Below, piece after piece: positions 40,001 through 51,022 of a stretch of 64,000 nt of DNA. The position numbers and the translations under genes were made by a program. Source of the stretch: Neodontobutis hainanensis. Taxonomy: Eukaryota; Chordata; Actinopteri; Gobiiformes; Odontobutidae. The notes beneath the pieces are model-generated. The model was given only the letters and a program-made list of their open reading frames with translations, had not been told where the DNA came from and did no database searches. The stretch lies in contig JALDNG010000041.1 in the NCBI GenBank assembly GCA_024349245.1, positions 4,417,501 to 4,481,500 on the forward strand, in the 5' to 3' direction. The number at the start of each line of letters is the position of its first letter. The first letter of the stretch is position 1.

Positions 40001-40880
40001 TCTAGCTCAAAAAGAACAGGTGTGCGAGAGAGAGCGTGTTGTGGGCGGAACCTTCAGTGCATGAAAATGGGTGGGGCAAACAAAAATAACCCAAAGGCCA
40101 CACTCCACAGGTCAAGCATGAGACCACCAGACACTGTGAATAGACTAACAAGTGAAATCATTTCAGCCATAGACAAAAACCACTGGACCACAGCAGACAA
40201 TTAATAGAACGCAAACCACAAGAGGCTACAATACATCGAGATAATGATTCATGTAAACAACTGTTTGATCATGTTTCGCCTGAAGTCTTTTGAGTGTGAT
40301 GATAAAGAGCTCACAGAGACGAGCCATGTCACCTGTCATTTGAAAAGACCGAGAAATAAGGTGTTGCTTTACAGTTATCACAACAGTATGCCAACAAGCT
40401 GGTTTAGCAGGAACAGAACGCACACACTGCCACATTTCTCAGTGAGACAAAAGTAAAATATTTAAACAATAAAAGCAGTGATAACTTACTTTTGGTTGAA
40501 GGGAAACAATAGCAAACCTAATTTATCTTAAGTCTGCATTTAAGATTAAGATGACCTCTTTAAAATAAATAATAAATCACACGTTCAGTTCACACAGCAC
40601 AAATGTGAACAGTCCACTGTCCACAAAAAGTACAAAACAACAGAGGAAGATAAAACAATGACAGGAAGAGGGGAAATACCGATAATAGTTACCTTATGGC
40701 TGTGGATAAGGCGTTCAGTATTGTGTAAAGTAGTGCAGTGGTAGATTGATATGTACCACAACAACAGTAACAGTTTCCAATAAAGTGCTGTCTCCAAACA
40801 GTGCGGAAGTGGGCACCGCGCAGACACCTGCCGTAGAGATGAGCGCCACTGAATCCTCCCAGCTGCCTCTGGCTAGTTCC
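37044..40880. other. Non-coding stretch
   Basis: No exon recognised. There is a T16 run at 38347-38362 and an A18 run at 39843-39860. The section 38800-38990 is GC-richer and low in repeats, and could be a conserved non-coding block, untested. Confidence 0.5.
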
Positions 40881-40909
40881 CTTTTATCCGACTATATAGT
40901 CATGCAAAT
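40881..40909 (-). promoter_or_regulatory. Octamer plus TATA-like cluster, minus strand
   Basis: Read on the minus strand, a perfect octamer ATTTGCAT (40902-40909) is followed by TATATA (40893-40898) and ATAAAAG (40881-40887). The spacing is compact, as in octamer-driven core promoters. Downstream on that strand is 'ctctacggcag|gtgtct' (around 40830), a donor-like sequence. The arrangement may be chance. Confidence 0.25.
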
Positions 40910-41084
40910 AGATCCCTGTAAAAGGTTAGTTCTTAAAAAACGTGTTCCGCAAAGACTGGTTCAAAACATCGCAGTGAAGCGTCGCAGCTAAGGTTTCATC
41001 ATCACGTGTAAAGTTCCTCGTTTGACCCCATAAAACGAAAGCAGGCACAAAAACACTAAACAAAGCAACACACAGGCTAGTCCC

Positions 41085-41107
41085 AGAAGAAGAAGAAGAA
41101 GAAGAAG
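41085..41107. repeat. (AGA)n trinucleotide repeat
   Basis: About 7.7 units of AGA in a row. It lies between the octamer cluster and the candidate minus-strand 5' exon, so it would be intronic if that exon is real. Confidence 0.95.
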
Positions 41108-41231
41108 CGCTTTTCTTCAACAGACCCAACGCAGGTAGTTTTAGAAATGGGCTTTGTAACGTGGCTTTTCAGAAATGACAGCGCAGTGAAATGAGAAGAG
41201 AGAAAAGCCAAGTCAATATAAAAGAACTTAC

Positions 41232-41500
41232 AGCGTTGCGAAAATGCCGAGGAGAATCCTTCGCTTCCCTTTTGAAATATAAAAGTCCAAACAAGGCAAA
41301 AAAAAAATTAAATATAAAAACAAGACTTGAATCCGACGAAGAGCCGAGCAGAGCTGTCACTGTCCAGCCGAGGCGTGAGGAAGTCACTGGCTACAGCCGC
41401 TGAGCCTTGACAACCACCCGGCAATGTGCGACGAGTGCTCGAGCCGCCTGCTGGTGCCATGGCTCTCTGTCAGGCACGGGCAGCCCAGTGCGCATGTGCA
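41232..41500 (-). other. Candidate non-coding first exon, minus strand
   Basis: On the minus strand the sequence ends at a strong donor, 'cgcaacgct|GTAAGT' (exon edge 41232, intron from 41231). The block upstream of the donor (41330-41500) is the most GC- and CpG-rich part of its surroundings, in keeping with a CpG promoter. An NRF1-like site TGCGCATGTGCA (41489-41500, one base from consensus) lies at the upstream edge. No long ATG frame runs through the donor, so it would be 5'-UTR. The transcription start is not defined and 41500 is approximate. The downstream partner exon was not identified. Confidence 0.35.
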
Positions 41501-42599
41501 GCAGGAGGTTCAATTCATTCCACTGGAGTAGGCTGTGGGGCTGGAAGGAGGCAAGTGCTGACTGTTTATTTATTAATTTCGTGGGTGTGTGCCCTTTGGT
41601 CCTTTTATTTATTTTTTTAGCATGATGGCTACAGAGAAAGAACTGCTAAAATGTATCTTTAAATTGTAATTGGAAAAAAGGCAGACTGTTGACCGGATTT
41701 AGAATCTCTAAAGTAAAACCAAGCCATGTGTCCAAACCATAGTGCACCACTGGGATCGTTATTTTGTAGTAGCTGCTAAATTAAGTTTCCTTTGAGGTGA
41801 CCTACGTAAATGTGTTGTATATCAGGACAGTATATGGGTATAGTCACTCCCTTCAAAAAGTTAGACCTTTAAGCGTAGTTTTAAATAGTGTTGGAAGAAG
41901 AACAACTCAACATGTTTGTTTTTGTTTTTTTTATATATATGAATGAATTTACCATTCAACACTTACACTGTGCCTTTATCCACAGAATAATATGGCATTC
42001 AGAAGCAGAGCAGTGACCTGACTATAGGCCACATATTTGGCATAGTACTTGAAGTTATGTTCAAGCTAAAGTCTACCTGGCCTTATCTGAAATCTGTACA
42101 ACACAATGTCAGGGCACTGAAGAGGGAGGAAATGGAGAGGAAGACTAAACAAGGCGTCTTCACTTCTAAAGATGATGTGTATGAATATGGCATTTTGCAT
42201 CAGCCATGTGACATCGGTTACTTAACAAATGAAAAAGAGCCACTGAGACTTATAAGATGCATTGGTTGTGCTACTTTTTTGCAAACCACCATCAAAAAGA
42301 GAGCAATACCCTGCGTGTCTTTCCCCATCGACGTGAAGCATTACTCTCTTCCAGACAGTCTTATAAATAATTCAGCTATAAAAGCTTGCCTCTGCATGCG
42401 TGCTGAATGCAGCACCGAAGCAGCATCACACTCACTCACACTCTCATCCATTTCTCAATACGCGCCACCAATGTCGCCTGGCGACACAATTAAAGCAAGG
42501 CATGCAGCAAAATAAAGTTCAATCAACATTCCTGCTCACCACAAATGGCTGTGTTCAGTGAGCCAGATTAGTCCGGGATTACAAGGCTTTCTGTCAACT
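41501..42599. other. Between the two CpG-rich blocks; no gene recognised
   Basis: An open frame of 152 codons on the plus strand (42057-42515) lies here. It has no recognisable domain, a mixed composition and no splice evidence, so I treat it as chance. A C/T- and A/T-run region lies at 41910-41940. Confidence 0.5.
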
Positions 42600-42876
42600 A
42601 TCAATAGCCTCGTGCGGCCGGGAGACGTGAGGGGAGAGATAGAGAGACAAGAGGGAGGGAGGAGCAGGTTGGATGAGTCTTAATGCGCAGACGGTGCAGA
42701 TGATGCTGTTTGTCCTGTCCGGGGATCGCAACAAGAAGCGAGAATCAACCTCCAGCCAATCTGACCCAAGGCGTCCCACAGCCAGCCGTGTCCCTTCCAC
42801 ACACAAGTGTCCCAACAGAGAAACCGAAAGGATGCAAGCGCATAAAGTGTTAAAGCATTGTAGAAAAGCCATTTAC

Positions 42877-42961
42877 CTGCACGCGTCCGGGCTGGCGTTA
42901 TTACTTCTTCTCCAACGTGGCTCTCGCCGCTACAGCTTCTTCCGAGCTGCTCTTTGCTCAT
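42877..42961 (-). CDS. Candidate first coding exon, minus strand
   Basis: On the minus strand an ATG (42959-42961) opens 28 codons plus one base, up to a consensus donor 'cgtgcag|GTAAAT' (exon edge 42877). The predicted N-terminus, MSKEQLGRSCSG onward, is hydrophilic with no signal peptide or domain I recognise. About 50 bp upstream of the ATG are a CCAAT box and an E-box, so the 5'-UTR would be short. The exon is CpG-rich, as expected for a vertebrate first exon. It would splice in phase 1 to an exon at lower coordinates, which I could not identify. Alternatively this is a non-coding 5' exon with a short upstream frame. The gene is not identified. Confidence 0.3.
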
Positions 42962-42987
42962 CGGGAATTTAGACGACAGGATTTGTT

Positions 42988-43017
42988 CACGTGGTCACGC
43001 TCCGTGCTCCTAATTGG
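42988..43017 (-). promoter_or_regulatory. E-box (CACGTG) and CCAAT box
   Basis: CACGTG lies at 42988-42993 and CCAAT (minus strand) at 43013-43017, just upstream of the candidate minus-strand first exon. CCAAT boxes usually lie 50-100 bp upstream of a start site, which fits the position. Confidence 0.4.
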
Positions 43018-43080
43018 AGGAGCGGATCCAGGCACTGCCCGCACCTGTACGGAGGGTGAGCGGTGCAGACGTGAACGGAG

Positions 43081-43480
43081 AAGGGAGAGGAGGGCAGGGA
43101 GGCAGAATGATACACATGATGTCCCCTGTCTTTTACTGACTGACTGTGTTCAAAAGATCATTTCTACAATCATTTGAAAACCATGTGACATCAAATGGAA
43201 AAAGGCATAATAAACTTTCCAACCCACACAAATTTACAAATAAATCTGTGATCCTCATTTCTAGATCATACCTGCATATGTTTAATGACAATAGCCAGAG
43301 CAATACACATTGTACCTTTGCTGTTAAAACTACCAATCCCTCATGTTCAAAGTCGCCCGGGGGTCAAACACAGCCTGAGCTGCAAGTTGTGTGGTCTGAG
43401 ACTTGCATCTTAAAGTCAAAAAACAGAAAATAAGATCTTACAACATGCAATTTACACAAATATGAAAATTGTGTTCCTTT
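43081..43480. other. Non-coding stretch
   Basis: No gene recognised immediately upstream of the CpG-rich block. Confidence 0.55.
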
Positions 43481-43560
43481 TTAACCCTAGTGTTGTCTTA
43501 ACTTTCTGTATCCTCCCTGTGTCTTTAGGGTAAAAAATGGCCCGCCTCCACAACACTTTT
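43481..43560. repeat. piggyBac-like MITE end (tentative)
   Basis: TTAA (43481-43484) followed by CCCTAGTGTTGTC and, about 60 bp on, 'gggtaaaaaatggcccgcc' recalls fish piggyBac-type MITEs (TTAA target, CCCTTGTGT... terminus, repeated 'gggtca..tgacccg'). The opposite terminus was not found. Confidence 0.35.
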
Positions 43561-43708
43561 ATTATAAAGTAACTTTGTTGATTTAAATTGAAACTATTTA
43601 TTATGAAACAATTTTTTTATCCGACATTGTAAGAAAAATCTGGGTCTTCCCTTTTTCCCGGAGCAAACGGATTGCAATTTGTCAATGTATACCACTATGT
43701 TGAAAGCG

Positions 43709-43800
43709 TTTGCAAAAAGGCACCTACTTTAAATAACTACCTGGTCAGTGATTGAATTTATCAACCACAGTTATCCAATCAGAACAGTGCCATGTTGTTT
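43709..43800. repeat. Unnamed repeat, copy C
   Basis: Landmarks 'tttgcaaaaagg', 'acctggtcag' and 'tatccaatcagaacagtgccatg' follow the same order as copies A and B at 13045-13473. More diverged than those two are from each other. Confidence 0.4.
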
Positions 43801-46402
43801 ATGTAATGGTTAAACGCTTTAGCGAAACTAGTCGCTATGTCTATAAAACCTAAAACATTTCCAGAACTGTCAGTCCTGCCACATCACAGTTCAAGATTGA
43901 TTTTGAATTTGTAAACTTGCACATCTCACGAGAATTAAGTTGCAGTGCAACAATTAGTTATTTTAGGGTTAGTTTGGTTACTTTCCAATGCTTTCGGTAC
44001 AATTTGTTGGACCATTAAATGTTTTTTTTTTACCAAAGCAGGTGTTGGCCAAGTCAAAACCAGAACTCACCACATCTCAGAAACATGGCTTCTTTTGGTC
44101 AAGCAGATTTGGTCCTTTTGCTTTAGAATCCGAAAACATCAATTGTAAAAGGTTTGTTTCTGTCATTTTGTCCAACTCTTTAGAGTCGTACTTTTCTACT
44201 AGTTACTTTTCTGTCAACTGTTCACCTCTTGTGGCACACATTAAACAAACGAGAGAGACACGATTTTATACACTCCACACTTGTAATGTATGGATCTGTA
44301 ATGTCAGGAGCCTATATTTAGACTACATTTTTTAGATCTAGCCGTCTGTGAAAACTGGTTGGATCCCTCCTACTTGCCTGAAAACCCAATATATGGATGC
44401 AAAGTGCAGTCGTTACTGTGGGGAAAAAGAAATGTCAGCTTCTCCGCCCGAACAAGTGGAGCATCTTTTGAAAAATCAATCACTAGAGAACTAGTTCAGT
44501 CTGCTGCACTGTGCATCCTGAGCCAATAATAACATCTGCAATGAGCTCGTGGTACACCACAACACCACCATCCGGTTTTAGTTTAAAGCTGTTCATTTTA
44601 TGTACAGCCACTCTTACAGCCACGTTACAGCCATGTTGGGAAATTCAACAATCAATATTTAAGCCACATTGATACTTTTATTTCATATTTAAACCAAAAC
44701 CATATCTTAGTACGAGCCTTCTCAGTGTTGAGTGTTTGAGGCAGTATAACCCATTAGCCATATTCACTAACAAACATGCTCTGAATCACACACTTCAATT
44801 CATACTGAGGCCATGGCATAGCAGTCAATGATGGGAAAAATATTTTTAGATTGTATGTGGGTTGCAGATGCTGTTCTACACAACCAGGTCACAGCAAACT
44901 GAGCAATGTTTTAACACTTCTTACATTTTTTTTTACTGTGTCCATTTCTTTGTTAAACTGAGACAGCACTGCACTGTTATATCACACGGCTTATTGTGGG
45001 GCACTTGTTTAAATGTAGAATCTGTGAAACTTTTATCTTCTCTTTATCCTCTGTTGCTTCACTGTTTCAGAGGAAGAGGAGGACACCCTACCGGCCCCTA
45101 GGCCCTTGGCAGTTGTATATCTTATGGTGTGTTTTCCCTCTACCCAGATTTGGCCTGAATTAAAAGCACGCAGGGCGACTTAGGGCATTTATAAATGACA
45201 ATGAGAAATCTGACACAGTTGCATTTCCAAGCGTTTAAAATTTGAGTCATCTCAAATTGAGTCATCTGGCTTGAAAGCTTCCAACACCATCTAAATCAGG
45301 CCACTTAAATGAAATAAATGTTGCTTTGGTCGATGTATTCCATTGCTATAACAAATCTAGATGGGGACTCTTGTTTCCTGACTTAAGGGTATCCCTGTAG
45401 ATCTCTGTAGTCAGGGGGTGGAGAGTTATTATCTCAAAGAACAAAAGCCAAAAAGCAGAGAACAGAGGAATCTTCCCCTCCTCCTGTTTTTTCTTTATCC
45501 CTTCCTTCATCCGGCCTCATCCATCCACCTCCCCCCTGCTTCACACAAACGCCTGCCATCTGACACCCCTCTAAGGGGCACTTTTTTGTTGTTTTCAAAA
45601 ATGCGCCATGCAAACACACACACATATACATACGCTTTGTTTGGTGGTTGCACGTAAAAGAGCAGTCCAAGCCAAAGAAATGAACCAAATGGCAACTAGA
45701 CACTAACAGACGGAGGGAGAGACAGACACCCTTTTGGCACATTAAACAGGCCTATGCTCACATAAAAAAGAGGAGTTTTGTGTAGGTGGACTCGGACATA
45801 CTGTAAGCCACAGCGTGTGTCCATCAACCGTTGTTCAGTTGGTGTGAGGCCACCTGGCTGTCAGACCACAAGCAGGACACTGGGAGCAGTGGCATGCGAT
45901 TGTGTGCGTGAGGAGTCGTGCTGGGCCGGACAGAACTTGGACGGGCAGCAGATGGTGGTACCACTGTGCTATGGGCAAAATAGCAAGGTGGACTCACACA
46001 CACAAGGATGCACACATGAACACACAACAGTGCCCTGGCTTGGGTCTGCCGGCCAGGTTCACTAGGAGAAATTCCAACAAATTTTAGTCTCCTTTGACCA
46101 AGTGTCGTAGTATATAATTTTTTTAAATATACCACAGGAACTGTCAGGGTGAGCTTGACACTGGAAAAGTCAATGATTAAAACATGAATGAATATAGTCT
46201 AATTACCATAATAGGAAACAGTTTTGAGTTTGGAAAGTGTTAACAGGCCAGCAAAGAGCCATCAACCTTCATAACGCCTTTATGAAACACACTGTCAAAA
46301 CAGCCATAGACTCGAAATGCTTTAAACAGTGGCTTTGACAGTATTGTCTGAAACAATAGGTTGTAAATTACAATGATTTAAAGCTCCCAACATGGGGTTA
46401 CA
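43801..46402. other. Non-coding stretch
   Basis: No gene recognised. It contains two perfect TGAGTCA sites (45243-45249 and 45259-45265) in a short tandem duplication. A GC-richer section at 45780-46050 carries several unremarkable frames. Confidence 0.5.
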
Positions 46403-46485
46403 TGCATTTGATTGGCCTGTTATTCATCTAACAAACATTGTGTAGGTTATTGTTTGTGAGATGAATAACAGACCAATCAAATGCA
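46403..46485. ncRNA. Near-perfect 35-bp hairpin, miRNA-like or fold-back element
   Basis: Arm 1 (46403-46437) and arm 2 (46451-46485) are complementary at 33 of 35 positions. There are two internal mismatches (46416 opposite 46472, 46430 opposite 46458) and a 13-nt loop (46438-46450). Complementarity stops sharply at both outer ends. Size, arm length and loop are in the range of a pre-miRNA, but near-perfect pairing is also typical of young fold-back elements. I do not recognise either arm as a known microRNA. The strand of any transcript is unknown. Confidence 0.35.
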
Positions 46486-49400
46486 CCGGAAATCTGTGTG
46501 ATCAAAGACCTGAATGAGACCAGCGTTATAATTATAATAACAGGACTTTGTATTTTTAAAGTCAATAGGAGCCAGGCTTTTTAGAGTCAAGACTCACTTT
46601 TGTGTGACCTTTCTCATTAGCAGCTCATCCATCACTCCACTATTCTTCTTGTTAATGGAGCAAAGTGATGTCTGTACATTGTATCACATAATTCCTGTTT
46701 AAATTTCCAGAGATCCTATTCTATTATGGTTTGGTAAATTTAATAATTTGAAATGGCAGCCTTAAGATACCATGCCTTGGTTTTGTTGAAAGGGCTTATT
46801 TCAAACTAAAAGCTCCCTGGCAAATGCACTATAATGTTACGTGAAAGGATGTTTCCTGAAGGTGGTTCCTGAGTCATGTTTCACTCTGTAGGCTTCTCTC
46901 GTCACATTCATCAGAATATTTGGGATCTATGTTTCTTCTTTGCTTATTACCATAACCTGATTATGCAGCCCACGGTTTTAATTCCTTTTCTAATTAAAAA
47001 CTTCCCTCAATATATTATTGAGGAGATGACATGTCACTGTCAACAAAGGAATAATCCATCTTTTCAATGACATACAAATGAACAGTTAATAAAGTACAAT
47101 GGCGGTGTTGGGCAAGTGTGGTTATGTCTTTGTTGATGTCATTTTTTCAAAAGATTTTTGATTATATGTTATTGTACAGATATTTGTACATATAAAGACC
47201 AACATCCACAAACACACTTTCTGGGGGTGTGAGTGAGCAGCTGTCTGGAGAGTGGACGACATCTCTATTGTTGGAGTGTGATGGATGAGATGAGAGCTTA
47301 AAATGCAGCCCTTTGGCAGCCTATGGACTAGGGAAATATTTCCTCTGTCTACATTGTGTACCTTCATTATAGCAGTTGATGGAAAAATAGGCTTCGGAGA
47401 GGTTTTCAGACCAAGGACACTCTTTAGGGATGTGCTTTGCCCTTTCATCAAATGTGAGGAGAAGTGCAATCAAATGGGGATCACATTCAATGAGCAGATG
47501 TTGACATGACACCAATAAAGTAGTGTATGAAGAAGAGCCTGTATGTGCTTTGTATTTTAACTCGCTCCATCATAACCACACATTATGCGGTTGGTAGGTA
47601 AATAACCCTGTTGTGTGGCCATCTGTTGTCAGACTAAAAAGGTGACAGTAAGGTGAGACCGCACACTGCTTCACCTAAAACTGCTTGCATAAACCTGACT
47701 TAAACCGAACATTAAAGCCTGTAGTCTGCAGGCTTGCTTGGCCGACACACTTGTTCTCAGAGAGAGTGTCCAGGTGGTGACAGTGTGACATTCACATTCA
47801 TCAAAAGGCTTGACACTTTCTTTTGTTTAGACTAAGACTGTGGGATTTTCAAACCTGACCAACAGGCTGTCTGACTTTAGTAACACTCATGGAAATAACT
47901 CCTCACTGATTACCTAATGCCGACATGTGGAGCCGAATTATGCCCTGGCTATACTGGCTCAGTAGAAACCTTTCACTGTGCTTTATATATATCTGCCTAG
48001 ATACTCATTGTATTTTTGTGGCATTTTTGTCCTTTGTAAGTTCACAAATTTACAAAAATCAATCTTGTACTGCTCCAGGCAATGCGCTGGGAACCGCTGA
48101 AGGTTCAAACCAATGATGTAGAGGTACAGTTATGGGCGTGTTTTAGGTTTGACAATGAAGCAACTGTTTTATTATTACTAAAGTTAACAACACGGCGATG
48201 CTTTGATAATAATGTACAGCAAAATAGCTCTCGCACATGTCTTAACACATATTCATTTTGTTACGAAACCACTTATTTTTTTCAATTTTTAACTTTTTAT
48301 TCGATAGGACAGCAGATCGACAGGAAACAGGGCGAAAGAGAAGGAAACGACACCGGGCAAACAAACTGGGTTGACACGCGCTCCACCAGGTGACTCACCG
48401 AGATGCGCCAACAACTTGTTTTTTTATTATTATGGGCCTAATCGCTAACATCAGAAACCCTTCAAATATGGCGGTGCACTTCTGCCCTGAGCCTGGCCAG
48501 TTCCGATTGTTGGCACACACAGAGAAGCTATCGGTTAGGTTAACTAGAATGTGCTTCAGTCCCCAAACGCAGAAGTCAGTAACTCGCTAAACATAAAAAA
48601 TTATATTAATGTATTGTATTGTATTGTCAGCACATGTTTACATTATGCAACAAATTTCTCTCACTTCCTCTGTGTATATTAAAAGAGCATTATGAAAGGA
48701 CACACATTGTTTAACTCGTATGTGGACCTGCCTCAAACGCAGACTCCAGAAGCACACGGGAGCTGAGTCTGACTAAAACCGGCAGCTGGTGAGATGATGC
48801 AAAGCTATGAAACGATCAACTCATGCTTTAGTCACTGTTTTATCAGTCAGGATCGTGTGAGGCAGCCTGAAAGTGTCCTACTGAGGCTGCAAATTTATAT
48901 ATATGGCAGCTCATCGAAGATAAAATGATTTTACCTTTATATCCAGTCAGAGTTTGATAGAAGGTCAAAGGAGAGCAACGAAAGAATGCCTGTAGAATAG
49001 AGTTTATAGTCAATATTCTTTGCTTTAAATGGTAAAAGTAAGGGCAGTGAATACCCCTCAGTGAATTATTTGCGTGAAATCCCAAATTTATGGTTTTCCA
49101 CTGCATACTTTTTATCTAAATCATGTTACTTACTTTTACCCGAATCTTTAAATACTTTTATTTATATTCTTCCTCTCCAACTTTTGAGTTTTTCTAGAAA
49201 GAGTTCCTAGGTTCTGCCGAGAAATATAATAATTTCTCTGCAGAACTTCAAATGCAGCAGAAAAAAGGTCAGGGAGCTGTCAGGGAAAAGACTTGACATA
49301 TGCATCTCTCAGGTTTATGCTATAACGAGCCCATTTTTACTCTTTAATACTTCACATCTGATAAGCTATTAACATTTACCTTATCAAATCATCGCCAGTA

Positions 49401-49629
49401 TCCCTTCCTTTATATTCACAACAGCACATGTCGAACCCAAATAACAACCAAAACATCTTGCCTCTGCGTCTGTGCATGTGTGTGATAATATGGGAGAAAG
49501 ACAAGTGTCTGTGGAAATCTCTCCATCTGTTAAGCAATAACAGACCCAGCATTAGATCAGGCTAAATGGAGAAAATGACAAACGGCAATATTCCAGCACA
49601 GTGATTATCTAATGGCAGAGCTCAAGCCG

Positions 49630-49630
<1 letters not shown>
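46486..49630. other. Non-coding stretch
   Basis: No gene recognised. The last part (49500-49630) is free of simple repeats and looks conservable ('ttaagcaataacagaccc', 'cagtgattatctaatgg'), but this is untested. Confidence 0.5.

Positions 49631-49720
<90 letters not shown>
49631..49720. repeat. (TG)45 microsatellite
   Basis: An uninterrupted run of 45 TG units (90 bp), the second long perfect TG array in the window. Confidence 0.99.
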
Positions 49721-49722
<2 letters not shown>

Positions 49723-50743
49723 AAATACTGTGTTCAGAGGTTCATTTTCAGGAAAAAGTGAGCTTCAGATGGTAGATGGCATTTTAACATAATGACTGAT
49801 ACCCACCAGAACAAGGACGGTGTCTAACTTATAGTCTTGACTACCCCCCCCCCTCCCCCTTTTTCATATATTTATTAATATAAGCCCTGAAGGTGAGCTT
49901 AACAATAGGAGAGCTATAAACTGTGAGTAGTGTGAGAAAGAGGCGTGTAGAGCGGGGTGGATTCAGCGCTAAACACCACAGAACCACACTTTACATGATG
50001 TCTTAGACAAGCCCTTAACTTCCCTTTGGGTAGAGTTAAAGCTGCTTTAATTAAAAGTCATTGAATGCTAGGATAAAAGAGACTCATTTTAGCCACAGAG
50101 GTCATATTTGTCCTTCACAGAATATGGTAGTATAACCCATTTGAATATTGGAATGGAGTCCTGGCCTGGTGCATTAGCTGCGAGTGTGTTTGTCTCATTT
50201 GCATTACGGGCATGAGAGTGTATTTTAACACTGCAGGGCAATGAGACAAACGATAATCCGTTTGGAATGAGAGCCATGGGAGTTATTTGTGATTGACACC
50301 TCTCTGCCTCTGTTTTTCCCAGTCATTTTTATCTCATTGCCATCTCATGCTGCCTCATCTGACACATTTGCATATTTCACTGCCCACCCAGTTCCTAATG
50401 ATGCCACAGGCTCTGGCTCTCAAATACTATGATGAAAATGAGCAGTGGATAGTTACAACTTTGAGGAGAATCCACTTTTAATGTGTTCAATGGCCTTAAT
50501 GAGCTTGTTATATTTATGAGTCTGGCATGTTGGGTTCATAGGTGCTAATTACAGTTCAGTTTTAGGTAAGCAGCTGTCTATTGCTTCTGACAGCACAGCC
50601 TGTGTGTGGGCATATCTGTGGCATGATCAAAGATGGAAGATACACACATGAAAATGAAAATATTGTAATGAATTTGTGAAAGCAAATGGCTTTGTGTGGA
50701 AGAATGTTAGTTGGACAAACACAAATGTTTCTTGTCTCTGTAG
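49721..50743. other. Non-coding stretch, possible conserved block
   Basis: No coding exon. The segment 50085-50390 carries clustered homeodomain/POU-like motifs ('catttgcatt', 'atttgcatatt', 'gataatccg') and few simple repeats, as in developmental enhancers. Conservation cannot be assessed here. Confidence 0.35.
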
Positions 50744-50921
50744 GGGGCCCCAGCAGTTGGTGCCTTTGGTTTCCTGATATTCATTGAAACAGACAGTAGT
50801 GACTCTGTGACACTGCTCTGTTTTTATTGTAATAATGTGTTTTTAAACCTATTTGTAATTATGTGTAGCTATTTATTGTTAATGTTGTACAGCTGTGGTT
50901 GTTGGAAGTAAAATAAATAAA
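50744..50921 (+). other. Candidate 3'-terminal exon / 3'-UTR
   Basis: A strong pyrimidine-rich acceptor 'tttcttgtctctgtag' ends at 50743. The following 170 bp grade from GC-containing sequence into T/A-rich 3'-UTR-like sequence. They end at overlapping AATAAA signals (50912-50917, 50916-50921). One frame is open for most of it but reads as hydrophobic filler, so I favour an untranslated terminal exon or a chance arrangement. Confidence 0.25.
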
Positions 50922-51022
50922 TTATTGATATGGATTTATCTTGGAAAAATGAACATTAAACAAAATACGTATGTCTTATCTTCAACAACAAATTTCTGGC
51001 CAAATAAAATATAAGCAATAGC

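Larger units (their letters stand above)
42600..43080. promoter_or_regulatory. CpG-rich, promoter-like block
   Basis: CpG dinucleotides are frequent here (for example 'gtgcggccggg' at 42611, 'cacgcgtccggg' at 42880, 'ctcgccgctac' at 42923), in contrast to the CpG-poor window. It includes a purine-rich GA tract (42625-42665), a CCAAT box and an E-box. The pattern suggests a gene 5' end; the internal signals favour minus-strand transcription. Confidence 0.5.

Noticed and set aside
42057..42515. 152-codon plus-strand frame near the CpG-rich block
   Set aside because: No recognisable domain, no coding-like codon bias and no splice sites; nearby promoter signals point to the other strand.
45365..45415. 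'taccctgtagat'-like word suggesting a mir-10 precursor
   Set aside because: Only part of the seed region is similar ('tatccctgtagatct') and no hairpin partner is present.
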